From contig LJTS01000003.1 of NCBI GenBank assembly GCA_001304425.1, forward strand, positions 1 through 24,247: a stretch of DNA of 24,247 nucleotides, read 5' to 3'. Source of the stretch: Betaproteobacteria bacterium SG8_40. GTDB taxonomy: Bacteria; Pseudomonadota; Gammaproteobacteria; Burkholderiales; Eutrophovitaceae. The position numbers and the translations under genes were made by a program. Below are positions 16,600 to 24,247 of this stretch, piece after piece (the stretch's first letter is position 1; every line of letters starts with the position of its first letter). The notes under the pieces were generated by a model. That model did not search any database. It saw only the letters and a list, made by a program, of their open reading frames with translations, and was not told the DNA's origin.

Positions 16600-16628
16600 C
16601 ATGGTTACACAACCGATCCAGGTATCGC

Positions 16629-17072
16629 CTAGAAAGGAATGTCGTCCTCCATGTCGTCGATACCCCCTGCGGGCGCACTACCGCCGGCCCTGGCGCTTGA
16701 GGGCGCATCGTCTTCCGGCATCGCGCGCGCCGTCCCGCCGGAACGTGAACCGAGCATTTGCATGCGGTCGGCAACGATTTCGGTGGTGTAACGCTCCTGT
16801 CCTTCCTTGTCGGTCCATTTGCGCGTCTGCAGGCGGCCCTCGAAATACGCTTGCGATCCTTTTTTCAGGTATTCGCCGGCAATTTCCGCCACCTTCCCGA
16901 ACATCACAATGCGGTGCCATTCGGTTTTTTCCTGTTTCTCACCGCTCTTGTCACGCCAGGTGTCGGTCGTTGCCAGGTTGATATTCACCATCGGATCGCC
17001 ACTGGGCATGTACCGGACTTCCGGGTCACGTCCGAGGTTACCGACCAGAATCACCTTGTTTACAGAAGCCAT
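16629..17072 (-). CDS. ssb: Single-stranded DNA-binding protein
   Basis: A 147-residue SSB that coats single-stranded DNA as a tetramer in replication, recombination and repair. The OB-fold occupies about residues 1-108 (ASVNKVILVGNLGRDPE start, WHRIVMFGK, YFEGRLQTRKW). A Gly/Ala/Ser-rich linker follows, then the acidic tip ending DDIPF (143-147) that recruits partner proteins. The ATG at 17072 is set by an AGGGGG ribosome-binding site five bases upstream; the frame is open 12 codons further but lacks that signal. It lies 146 bp after the MFS gene on the same strand, and uvrA is divergent beyond that, an arrangement that I recall from other betaproteobacteria. It has its own terminator. Confidence 0.98.
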   Translation of the reverse strand: MASVNKVILVGNLGRDPEVRYMPSGDPMVNINLATTDTWRDKSGEKQEKTEWHRIVMFGKVAEIAGEYLKKGSQAYFEGRLQTRKWTDKEGQERYTTEIVADRMQMLGSRSGGTARAMPEDDAPSSARAGGSAPAGGIDDMEDDIPF

Positions 17073-17218
17073 ACAGTCCCCCTGATCATTTCGAATTGGT
17101 TTGCGCATTCATCGGCAAACCCTGCCACCTTGCACAGATTCAGCGCAGCCGCTGCCTATCGCCGAGAATCCGCCGCACGCTACATACTACCAATGTCGGG
17201 CAAAGCCCCTAACCGACA

Positions 17219-18421
17219 CTAACGCTGTGTGGCCGCGTCCGCCGGCCGCGGCACCTGCATGCCCGCGGCCATCATCAGCCAAAACAGCGCCACGGCGGCG
17301 CAAAACAGAAAAACCGTCGTATTGCCGTAGTGCTGCGCGATCCAGCCGCCGGCCGTGGCCCCAACGAAAGTGCCTACGAACTGCAGCGTACTATATATCC
17401 CGATCGCGGTGCCTCTTGCGCTGGCCGGCGCAACGCGGGATACGAGTGACGGCAACGAGGCTTCCAGCAGGTTGAACGCCGCGAAAAACATCACCAGGCC
17501 CAATACGGTGAAGGCGAATACGCCTGAGCCGGCCGCCAGCACCACTTCCGCCCCGGCGATCACGATCACGCCGCCGACGAAAGCCGCTTTGCGCGCCCGG
17601 CGGCGCTCCGATACGAGCATCACTGGCACCATGATAGCCAGGCTCGCCAACATGACACTCAAGTACAGCTTCCACTGGTCTGTTGCGGGCAGATGCCTGG
17701 ACAGTTCGAAGGGCAGCACTACGAACATTGCCATCAGCACCCCGTGCAGGGAGAAAATGCCGATATTCAGCCGTAATAGCTGGGGGTCGCGCAGAATCGT
17801 TGCCAACGCCACTGGCGGACCCGGCGCATCGCCGTGCTCGCCATGCACCGGGTCAGGAACGAAAAAGCGCACGACCAGTATCGCCACCAGGGCGAGAACT
17901 CCCGTCAGGGCGAAAATGCCGGGCACACCCAGCAGTTTTTCCAATGCCGAGCCGGCGATCATGGACACGATGAACGTTGCGCCGATGGTCATGCCGATGA
18001 TGGCCATCGATTTCGTACGGTGATCCGCGCGGGTCAGGTCCGCGTTGAGCGCGATGACCGCCGACGAAATAGCGCCGGCACCCTGTATTGCGCGGCCTAT
18101 CGCAACGGCGTAGAGATTATCGGCCAACGCCGCGATCAGGCTTCCCGCCGCGAACACCAGCAAACCCAGATAGATGGTGCGCTTGCGCCCCCAGCGATCC
18201 GACAGACGGCCTAGCGGCAGTTGAAAAAAAGCCTGCGTCAGGCCATAGACACCTAGCGCGATACCAATGAGGGTGTGGCTGTCGCCACCGTGAAGGTTGC
18301 GCGCGTAAGGCGCAAAAACCGGAAGAATGATGAACATTCCCAGCATGCGCAAGCCAAATACACTCGCAAGTCCCAGGCTCGCTCGCAGCTCCAGGGGCGA
18401 CATTCGATCCGGGGACTGCAT
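17219..18421 (-). CDS. MFS transporter
   Basis: A 400-residue inner-membrane carrier of the major facilitator superfamily with about twelve hydrophobic segments in two halves. Motif A between helices 2 and 3 is clear: GRLSDRWGRKR (71-81). The second half contains a weaker version around SERRRARKAAF. The length and the short loops suggest a drug/metabolite-proton antiporter-like member, but the substrate cannot be read from the sequence. Start choice is uncertain: ATG at 18421, or ATG at 18403 six codons later; neither has a strong ribosome-binding site. It lies upstream of ssb and is divergent from uvrA, a conserved neighbourhood. Confidence 0.92.
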   Translation of the reverse strand: MQSPDRMSPLELRASLGLASVFGLRMLGMFIILPVFAPYARNLHGGDSHTLIGIALGVYGLTQAFFQLPLGRLSDRWGRKRTIYLGLLVFAAGSLIAALADNLYAVAIGRAIQGAGAISSAVIALNADLTRADHRTKSMAIIGMTIGATFIVSMIAGSALEKLLGVPGIFALTGVLALVAILVVRFFVPDPVHGEHGDAPGPPVALATILRDPQLLRLNIGIFSLHGVLMAMFVVLPFELSRHLPATDQWKLYLSVMLASLAIMVPVMLVSERRRARKAAFVGGVIVIAGAEVVLAAGSGVFAFTVLGLVMFFAAFNLLEASLPSLVSRVAPASARGTAIGIYSTLQFVGTFVGATAGGWIAQHYGNTTVFLFCAAVALFWLMMAAGMQVPRPADAATQR

Positions 18422-18780
18422 CAACAAACGTGGCTGAGTAAGCGCTTGGGAATAAACCGAAGTCCAGTATAGTAACAGGTTAGCCACCGGCGAATGACGC
18501 GCCGGAGTGATGCGATGGAGCAAGCCGGTGGAGTATCGATTACGCCGGGGAATCCGACGGCCGCGGAAGCCGATGGCGTCCGCCGCGCACTGTTGCCAAT
18601 TCACGCACATTGGTAGTTGCCGGCTTTCGAGCGACCGGTGACGGCATATCGAAGCCCCGGGGCGGCGGTGAGCCGTCGCAGCGCCGGACGCGAAAGCGAG
18701 GACAACCGGCGCCTGGAACGAAGCACAGGGAATTTCAACCTCGGCGTCACGTCAAAGGCATAGGTAAACGAACGGAATCA
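18422..18780. other. Divergent intergenic region between the MFS gene and uvrA
   Basis: A 359-bp region that should hold promoters for both genes. I see a TATACT -10-like box for the MFS gene (minus strand, 18471-18466) and a small inverted repeat CCGGCG/CGCCGG (18487-18492 with 18500-18505). I looked for a LexA box of the E. coli type (CTGT, 8 bp, ACAG) because uvrA is often SOS-controlled, and found only a half-site. The uvrA frame is open back to 18610, but that stretch does not look like UvrA. Confidence 0.4.
18466..18494 (-). promoter_or_regulatory. Predicted promoter for the MFS gene
   Basis: A TATACT -10 box at 18471-18466 with a poor -35 candidate (TTCGCC, 18494-18489) at 17-bp spacing, on the minus strand. 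It would give a leader of about 38 bases. Confidence 0.3.
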
Positions 18781-21630
18781 ATGGACCTTATCCGCACGCG
18801 TGGTGCACGCACCCACAATCTGAAGAATATCAACGTCGACTTGCCCCGCAACAAGCTGGTGGTAATTACCGGCTTGTCCGGTTCGGGCAAATCCTCGTTT
18901 GCTTTCGACACACTCTATGCCGAGGGACAGCGCCGGTACGTCGAATCGCTGTCCTCATACGCACGCCAGTTTCTCGAGATCATGGAGAAGCCTGACGTCG
19001 ATCTGATCGAAGGCCTGTCACCCGCGATCGCCATCGAACAGAAGGCAAGCGGCCACAATCCGCGTTCGACCGTCGGCACGGTGACGGAGATACATGACTA
19101 CTTGCGTTTGCTCTATGCGCGTGTAGGAGAGCCGCAATGCCCTGACCACAAGCTCAGGTTGTCGGCACAGACGATTTCACAGATGGTGGATCACGTACTT
19201 GAATTGCCGCCGGAAACGGCGCTGATGATCCTTGCGCCGGTTGTGGTCGGGCGCATGGGCGAAAACACCATGTTGTTTGACGATCTGCGTGCCCAGGGAT
19301 TCGTGCGAGTGCGGGTTGACGGCGAAGTGTTCGAACTGGAACACGCGCCAAAGCTGTTAGCGCGCCAGAAGCATACGATCGAGATCGTTGTCGACCGGGT
19401 AAAGATCCGCCCGGACATGAAACAACGGTTGGCGGAATCGTTCGAAACGGCCTTGCGGCATTCGGAAAACCGGGTGCTTGCCGTAGAAATTGAAAGCGGC
19501 AAGGAACACCTGTTCTCGACGCGCTTTGCCTGCCCGGTGTGCAGCTATTCGTTACCGGAGCTGGAACCGCGGCTTTTCTCATTCAACAATCCGCTTGGCG
19601 CCTGTCCGCGCTGCGACGGGCTCGGCCAGATCACCGTATTCGATCCGGAGCGCATTGTTGCATTCCCGGGGTTATCGCTGGCCGCAGGCGCAATCAGGGG
19701 ATGGGACCGACGCAACCAGTTCTATTTCCAGATGCTCGCGAGTCTCGCAGCGCATTACGACTTTGATATCGACACACCATTCGAGCAACTGCCCGAAAAG
19801 GTGCGCGATGTCGTGCTGTTCGGGTCCGGCAGGGAAAAGCTCAAATTCGCCTACGTTGGCGAACGCGGCAATCGCCACCAGCGCGAGCACACATTCGAAG
19901 GCATCGTCCGCAACCTCGAGCGCCGCTACCGGGAAACCGATTCGAGCGTGGTGCGCGAGGAACTCGCCAAGTACATCGCCAGCCGGCCTTGTCCGGAGTG
20001 CGAGGGCTCGCGCCTGCGCAGCGAAGCACGCCACGTATTCGTCGGCGGAAGGACGATACACGAAGTCAGTAATCTCACTCTGCGCCAGTCACAGGCTTTT
20101 TTCGCCGAACTGACACTCGAAGGAGCGCGCCAGGCGATTGCGGAAAAGATCAATCGGGAAATCACCGGCCGCATCGGATTCCTGAATAACGTGGGACTGG
20201 GTTACCTGAGCCTGAACCGCTCGGCCGACACGCTTTCAGGCGGCGAGTCCCAGCGAATCCGTCTCGCCTCGCAGATCGGGTCGGGGCTGACCGGCGTCAT
20301 GTACGTCCTCGATGAGCCTTCCATCGGTTTGCATCAACGTGATAACGGGCGTTTGCTGGATACGCTGAAACACTTGCGCGATCTGGGCAACTCGGTGATC
20401 GTCGTGGAACACGATCTGGAAGCCATTCTCGCTGCCGACCACGTGGTCGACATGGGTCCGGGTGCCGGAGAGCATGGCGGCGAAGTGGTCGCGCACGGTA
20501 CTCCTGCGCAGATCGCCGCTTCCGAACGTTCTCTCACCGGTCAATATCTGAGCGCACGACGCCGAATCGATCTGCCGTCACTGCGCCATCGGCCCGACCC
20601 AAAACGAACGCTGACACTGACCGGCGCCCGCGGAAACAACCTCAAGGACGTCACGCTGAACCTGCCGCTCGGCCTGTTCGTCTGCGTCACCGGCGTATCG
20701 GGCTCCGGCAAGTCGACCCTCATCAACGACACCCTTTACCGTGCCGTCTCGCGCCACGTTTACGGTTCGTCGCACGAGACCGCGCCGTTTACGGACATCG
20801 AAGGCCTCGAACAGATCGACAAGGTCGTCAATGTTGACCAGAGTCCGATCGGACGCACGCCACGCTCCAACCCGGCAACCTACACCGGCATTTTCACGCC
20901 GGTACGCGACCTGTTTGCGGGTGTGCCGCTGGCCCGCGAGCGCGGTTATGGCGCCGGGCGCTTCTCGTTCAACGTCAAGGGCGGGCGATGCGAAGCCTGC
21001 CAGGGAGATGGCGTCACGAAGGTGGAAATGCATTTCCTGCCTGACATTTTCGTACCGTGCGACGTATGTCACGGCAAGCGGTATAACCGGGAAACGCTGG
21101 AGATCCGCTACAAGGGCTGCAACATTCATGAAGTTCTGGAAATGACCGTTGAGCAGGCCAGAGCGTTCTTCTCTTCGGTGCCAGCCATCCTGCGCCGACT
21201 CGATACGCTGGTTGACGTTGGTCTTGGTTATGTGCGTCTTGGTCAAAGCGCGCCAACGCTGTCCGGAGGCGAAGCGCAAAGGGTCAAGCTGGCTCTCGAA
21301 CTGTCCAAGCGCGATACCGGCAAGACGCTCTACATTCTGGATGAGCCAACGACCGGGTTGCATTTCCGGGACGTCGAAATGCTGCTCGGGGTTCTGCACC
21401 GCCTGCGCGACCACGGCAACACCGTCGTGGTCATCGAGCACAACCTGGACGTTATCAAGACTGCTGACATGATCATCGACCTCGGCCCCGAGGGCGGCGA
21501 AGAAGGCGGCCATATCATTGCCACCGGCACCCCCGAGGAAATTGCGCAGGACCAGACCAGTCACACCGGACGTTATCTGCGAATAGCATTGGCCGATCAC
21601 GGTCGCAGTCTGATAAAGCAATCAGCATGA
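18781..21630 (+). CDS. uvrA: Excinuclease ABC subunit A
   Basis: A 949-residue UvrA, the damage-recognition ATPase of nucleotide excision repair, which loads UvrB at lesions. Two ABC ATPase modules are complete: Walker A GLSGSGKSS (31-39) and GVSGSGKST (638-646), and the signatures LSGGESQR and LSGGEAQR, each followed by a DEPSIGLH or DEPTTGLH Walker B. Zinc-binding cysteines appear as CPVC and CPRC in the first module, CPEC in the middle, and CEAC and CDVC around the second-module zinc finger. The ATG at 18781 gives the standard start MDLIRTRGARTHNLKNI; the open frame upstream is basic and Gly-rich and not expected in UvrA. It ends convergently with rplQ, and the two share a terminator. Confidence 0.98.
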   Translation: MDLIRTRGARTHNLKNINVDLPRNKLVVITGLSGSGKSSFAFDTLYAEGQRRYVESLSSYARQFLEIMEKPDVDLIEGLSPAIAIEQKASGHNPRSTVGTVTEIHDYLRLLYARVGEPQCPDHKLRLSAQTISQMVDHVLELPPETALMILAPVVVGRMGENTMLFDDLRAQGFVRVRVDGEVFELEHAPKLLARQKHTIEIVVDRVKIRPDMKQRLAESFETALRHSENRVLAVEIESGKEHLFSTRFACPVCSYSLPELEPRLFSFNNPLGACPRCDGLGQITVFDPERIVAFPGLSLAAGAIRGWDRRNQFYFQMLASLAAHYDFDIDTPFEQLPEKVRDVVLFGSGREKLKFAYVGERGNRHQREHTFEGIVRNLERRYRETDSSVVREELAKYIASRPCPECEGSRLRSEARHVFVGGRTIHEVSNLTLRQSQAFFAELTLEGARQAIAEKINREITGRIGFLNNVGLGYLSLNRSADTLSGGESQRIRLASQIGSGLTGVMYVLDEPSIGLHQRDNGRLLDTLKHLRDLGNSVIVVEHDLEAILAADHVVDMGPGAGEHGGEVVAHGTPAQIAASERSLTGQYLSARRRIDLPSLRHRPDPKRTLTLTGARGNNLKDVTLNLPLGLFVCVTGVSGSGKSTLINDTLYRAVSRHVYGSSHETAPFTDIEGLEQIDKVVNVDQSPIGRTPRSNPATYTGIFTPVRDLFAGVPLARERGYGAGRFSFNVKGGRCEACQGDGVTKVEMHFLPDIFVPCDVCHGKRYNRETLEIRYKGCNIHEVLEMTVEQARAFFSSVPAILRRLDTLVDVGLGYVRLGQSAPTLSGGEAQRVKLALELSKRDTGKTLYILDEPTTGLHFRDVEMLLGVLHRLRDHGNTVVVIEHNLDVIKTADMIIDLGPEGGEEGGHIIATGTPEEIAQDQTSHTGRYLRIALADHGRSLIKQSA

Positions 21631-21692
21631 AGAGCCGCCTGCCCGGCATGATCGGCAGGCTACCGGTCTGGGGTATCCCTGAAACCTCAAAC

Positions 21693-21721
21693 GAAAAAGC
21701 CGGCACGCGGCCGGCTTTTTC
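21693..21721. terminator. Bidirectional rho-independent terminator between uvrA and rplQ
   Basis: Perfect 12-bp inverted repeat GAAAAAGCCGGC / GCCGGCTTTTTC (21693-21704 and 21710-21721) with a 5-base loop. The A-run and T-run flank a GC core, so it can stop transcripts from both sides. It serves uvrA (+) and the ribosomal operon (-). Confidence 0.9.
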
Positions 21722-21751
21722 TTGATGCGGACGGAGTGAGTACGCCGTTCG

Positions 21752-22135
21752 CTACTTGGCCGTTTCCTCCGCCTCTTCCGGGCGATCCATCAGCTCGACC
21801 AATGCCATCGGCGCATTATCGCCCTGGCGGAAGCCGAACTTGAGAATGCGCAGATAACCGCCGTTGCGGTTGGCATAACGCGGGCCAAGTTCGTCAAACA
21901 GCTTCACCACGATGTCGCGGTCGCCCAGGCGCGCAAAGGCCAGGCGACGATTGGCAACCGAAGGCTTCTTGCCCAGCGTAATGATTGGCTCGGCCACGCG
22001 GCGCAGTTCCTTCGCTTTCGGCAGAGTCGTCTTTATTACTTCGTGCCGCAACAGCGAGTTGGTCATGTTGCGCAACATCGCCTGGCGATGAGCACTGGTG
22101 CGGTTCAGTTTGCGCAGTCCGAGTCGGTGACGCAT
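21752..22135 (-). CDS. rplQ: 50S ribosomal protein L17
   Basis: A 127-residue L17 of normal size, opening MRHRLGLRKLNRTSAHRQAM and including LLRHEVIKTTLPKAKELR (28-45) and RNGGYLRILKFGFRQGDNAPMA, both conserved in the family. The last residues are a Glu-rich tail that varies between species. L17 binds 23S rRNA near the peptide exit tunnel. It is the last gene of the alpha operon, 22 bp after rpoA, and is followed by the bidirectional terminator. Confidence 0.98.
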   Translation of the reverse strand: MRHRLGLRKLNRTSAHRQAMLRNMTNSLLRHEVIKTTLPKAKELRRVAEPIITLGKKPSVANRRLAFARLGDRDIVVKLFDELGPRYANRNGGYLRILKFGFRQGDNAPMALVELMDRPEEAEETAK

Positions 22136-22157
22136 TGTTGTATCCCCTTATTTCAGT

Positions 22158-23138
22158 TCAGACTGATGCTGTTTCCAGGCCGGATGGCGGCCAGTTTTCA
22201 AGTTTCATTCCCAGCGTCAGCCCGCGAGCAGCCAGAACTTCTTTTATTTCATTGAGCGACTTGCGGCCGAGATTCGGCGTCTTGAGCAACTCGGTCTCGG
22301 TGCGCTGAATCAGATCACCGATGTAATAAATGTTTTCCGCCTTCAGGCAGTTCGCAGAGCGCACGGTCAACTCGAGGTCATCCACCGGGCGCAGCAGGAT
22401 CGGATCGACTTGCGGCGTCTTTGGCGCTTCAATCGGCGCAGGCGTGCCTTTCAGATCGGCGAAGCTGGCAAGCTGCTCCATCAGGATGCGCGCGGCGTAA
22501 CGGATTGCTTCTTCCGGCTCCACCACGCCGTTGGTCTCGATGTCGACTACCAGCTTGTCGAGGTCGGTACGCTGCTCGACCCGGGCACTTTCGACCGCGT
22601 AGCTCACGCGCCGTACCGGACTGAACGAAGCATCCAGCAGCAAGCTGCCGATGCTGCGGTTTTCCTGCGAATTCTCACGCACATTGGCCGGGACGTAGCC
22701 GGTGCCGCCTTCGACCTTGATCTGCATGTCGAGCTTTCCGCCTGGCGCAAGATGGGCAATGACGTGGTCCGGGTTGACGATTTCCACATCATGCGAGCTC
22801 TCGATGTCGCTCGCACGCACTTCACCCTCACCTTCTTTTTTCAGGTTAAGTACGGCTTCATCGCGGTTATGCAGCTTGAGGACGACGCCCTTCAGATTCA
22901 GCAGGATATCGACCACATCTTCCTGAACGCCGTCGATCGCGGAATACTCATGGAGCACGCCCGCGATCTTTACCTCCGTCGGCGCGAAACCGGGCATCGA
23001 GGACAGCAGCACGCGGCGCAGGGCATTGCCCAGAGTATGTCCATAACCGCGCTCGAAAGGCTCCATTGTGACCTTGGCCTGGCCGGCACCGGTAGATCGG
23101 ACATCGATAATTCGCGGCTTGAGGAAGCTGCTTTGCAT
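22158..23138 (-). CDS. rpoA: RNA polymerase alpha subunit
   Basis: A 326-residue alpha subunit. The N-terminal assembly domain (about 10-230) carries the expected FERGYGHTLGNALRRVLLSSMPG motif (split here: FERGYGHTLG at 28-37), which dimerises and recruits beta and beta-prime. A short Pro-rich linker leads to the C-terminal domain (about 250-310) with RSANCLKAENI and NLGRKSLNEIKEVL, which contacts UP elements and activators. An AAAGGG ribosome-binding site lies about ten bases before the ATG at 23138. It stands in the usual rpsD-rpoA-rplQ order; an unusual hairpin pair lies between rpsD and rpoA. Confidence 0.98.
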   Translation of the reverse strand: MQSSFLKPRIIDVRSTGAGQAKVTMEPFERGYGHTLGNALRRVLLSSMPGFAPTEVKIAGVLHEYSAIDGVQEDVVDILLNLKGVVLKLHNRDEAVLNLKKEGEGEVRASDIESSHDVEIVNPDHVIAHLAPGGKLDMQIKVEGGTGYVPANVRENSQENRSIGSLLLDASFSPVRRVSYAVESARVEQRTDLDKLVVDIETNGVVEPEEAIRYAARILMEQLASFADLKGTPAPIEAPKTPQVDPILLRPVDDLELTVRSANCLKAENIYYIGDLIQRTETELLKTPNLGRKSLNEIKEVLAARGLTLGMKLENWPPSGLETASV

Positions 23139-23157
23139 AGATTCGACCCTTTACAAA

Positions 23158-23201
23158 GTTTCGAAAATTCCCGCCTTCGAAACCATTCGGGTTTCGAAGG
23201 C
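23158..23201 (-). promoter_or_regulatory. Alternative hairpins in the rpsD-rpoA intergenic region
   Basis: A perfect 12-bp inverted repeat (GCCTTCGAAACC at 23173-23184, GGTTTCGAAGGC at 23190-23201, 5-base loop) lies just after rpsD. A third arm, GTTTCGAA at 23158-23165, can pair with 23176-23183 instead, so two structures compete. The stem is not followed directly by a T-run, so it is not a typical terminator. The third arm lies immediately before the rpoA ribosome-binding site. Confidence 0.6.
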
Positions 23202-23214
23202 AAAAACTGATTAA

Positions 23215-23841
23215 TTACTTGGAATAAAGTTCGACGACCATTGATTCGTTGATGGTCGCAGGCAACTCGGAGCGCTGCGGGAGAGCCTTGAAGGTGCCTT
23301 TGAGCGCCTTGATATCGACCTCGATCCACTCCGGGTAACCGCGGCTCTCGGCGGCCTCGACGGCCGCCTTGATGCGCAACTGCCCCTTGGATTTTTCAGC
23401 CACCTCAATGACGTCGCCCGCGCGAACCTGATAGGAAGGTATGTTCACGCGCTTGCCGTTCACCATGATGCCGTTGTGCCGGACAACCTGGCGCGCCTCA
23501 GTGCGCGAAACACCGAACCCCATGCGGTAGACGACCGAGTCCAGCCGGCTCTCGAGGTCCTGCAGCAGGGTTTCGCCGGTCACGCCTTTCTTGCGCGCGG
23601 CCTCCTTGTAACCCTTGCGGAACTGCCGTTCGAGCACACCGTAAATCCGGCGGATCTTCTGCTTTTCGCGCAACTGCCGGCCAAAGTCGGAAATGCGCAC
23701 ATTCTTCTGTCCGTGCTGGCCCGGCGCGTAAGAACGGCGCTCGATGGCACATTTGTCAGTGAAGCATTTCTCACCTTTCAGGAAGAGTTTTTCGCCTTCC
23801 CGGCGGCACTGTCTGCACTTGGGATCAAGATTTCTGGCCAC
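23215..23841 (-). CDS. rpsD: 30S ribosomal protein S4 (zinc-binding, four-cysteine form)
   Basis: A 208-residue S4, an early 16S rRNA-binding assembly protein and in E. coli the translational repressor of the alpha operon. Translation very probably starts at GTG (23841): AAGGAG sits seven bases upstream, overlaps the rpsK stop codon, and the product then begins (M)ARNLDPKCRQC as expected. Cys9, Cys12, Cys26 and Cys31 form the zinc site known from Thermus-type S4, while E. coli S4 has lost it. The S4 RNA-binding domain covers about 95-155 (RLDSVVYRMGFGVSRTEARQ). A frame open further upstream overlaps rpsK and is not used. Confidence 0.98.
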   Translation of the reverse strand: MARNLDPKCRQCRREGEKLFLKGEKCFTDKCAIERRSYAPGQHGQKNVRISDFGRQLREKQKIRRIYGVLERQFRKGYKEAARKKGVTGETLLQDLESRLDSVVYRMGFGVSRTEARQVVRHNGIMVNGKRVNIPSYQVRAGDVIEVAEKSKGQLRIKAAVEAAESRGYPEWIEVDIKALKGTFKALPQRSELPATINESMVVELYSK

Positions 23842-23852
23842 GTGTACTCTCC

Positions 23853-24242
23853 TTAGATGCGGCGCTTTTTGGGCGGACGGCACCCGTTATGCGGAACCGG
23901 CGTTACATCCGAAATGCTGGTGATCTTGAATCCGACGGCGTTAAGCGCGCGCACGGCCGATTCGCGCCCCGGACCCGGGCCCTTGATGCGCACTTCGAGG
24001 TTCTTTACGCCACAATCCTGCGCCGCGCGGCCGGCCTGCTCGGCAGCAACCTGCGCCGCAAATGGCGTGCTCTTGCGCGAGCCCTTGAAGCCGCTTGAAC
24101 CTGAAGTCGCCCAGGACAAGGCATTGCCCTGACGGTCGGTAATCATAATGATCGTGTTGTTGAAGGACGCGTGAACATGTGCGACGCCTTCCGCCACGTT
24201 CTTCTTGACCTTCTTGCGCACCCGGCTGGTTGCTTTTGCCAT
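23853..24242 (-). CDS. rpsK: 30S ribosomal protein S11
   Basis: A complete 129-residue S11, a platform protein of the small subunit contacting mRNA in the E site. It has the conserved ASFNNTIIMITDRQGN (25-40), SSGFKGSRKSTPFAAQ (49-64), IKGPGPGRESAVRAL (86-100) and the basic C-terminus NGCRPPKKRRI. Its TAA stop overlaps the rpsD ribosome-binding site, which suggests coupled translation. The upstream gene is expected to be rpsM, outside the window. Confidence 0.98.
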   Translation of the reverse strand: MAKATSRVRKKVKKNVAEGVAHVHASFNNTIIMITDRQGNALSWATSGSSGFKGSRKSTPFAAQVAAEQAGRAAQDCGVKNLEVRIKGPGPGRESAVRALNAVGFKITSISDVTPVPHNGCRPPKKRRI

Positions 24243-24247
24243 CGTTG

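Noticed and set aside
18455..18485. LexA (SOS) box upstream of uvrA
   Set aside because: Only a CTGT half-site is present on the minus strand; the matching ACAG at the right distance is missing.
18610..18780. 57-codon N-terminal extension of uvrA
   Set aside because: The extra residues are basic and low in complexity, and the ATG at 18781 matches the conserved UvrA start.
21638..21660. Hairpin GCCTGCC/GGCAGGC just after uvrA
   Set aside because: It lacks a T-run, and the much stronger terminator at 21693-21721 explains transcript ends.

Overview
This 24.2-kb window looks like an ordinary chromosomal stretch of a GC-rich Gram-negative bacterium, most likely a betaproteobacterium. This rests on gene order and protein style: fmdB-aspS-nudB; ssb-MFS divergent from uvrA; the rpsK-rpsD-rpoA-rplQ operon end; a four-cysteine ribosomal protein S4; an OprB-type outer-membrane porin; and a fused indolepyruvate:ferredoxin oxidoreductase. 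The lineage is an inference from remembered gene orders and was not tested by a search. I see no IS element, prophage gene, CRISPR array, tRNA or rRNA.

Layout, left to right. 1-1740 (-): ABC exporter of the ATM1/HMT1 type, cut by the left edge. 1979-2734 (+): a creatininase-family protein, separated from the exporter by a hairpin-rich divergent intergenic region. 2845-5300 (-): a tight three-gene unit of nadA, a secreted START-like (SRPBCC) protein and an endonuclease/exonuclease/phosphatase-family protein. 5423-8310 (-): nudB, aspS and an FmdB-type zinc ribbon gene, with a small uncertain ORF between fmdB and aspS. 8467-9222 (+): glycerophosphodiester phosphodiesterase. 9257-10063 (-): a methyltransferase-fold protein with a signal peptide. 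10205-14924 (-): DUF1272, a PhzF-family protein and the large indolepyruvate oxidoreductase, possibly one unit. 15226-16560 (-): OprB-like porin. 16629-18421 (-): ssb and an MFS transporter. 18781-21630 (+): uvrA. 21752-24242 (-): rplQ, rpoA, rpsD, rpsK, the distal part of the alpha ribosomal-protein operon.

The genes fall into core information processing (aspS, ssb, uvrA, rpoA, ribosomal proteins), cofactor metabolism (nadA for NAD; nudB, probably for folate) and peripheral or envelope functions (ABC exporter, porin, MFS carrier, phosphodiesterase, two exported proteins of unknown role). The oxidoreductase would oxidise aryl-2-oxoacids from aromatic amino-acid breakdown to acyl-CoA, passing electrons to ferredoxin.

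I did not find a convincing new multi-gene system. The observations most worth checking are small: a creatininase-family protein lacking two canonical metal ligands, a strong ssb terminator lying directly against the porin start codon, overlapping alternative hairpins between rpsD and rpoA, a 16-bp tandem repeat in the nadA leader, and a methyltransferase-fold protein that appears to be exported.
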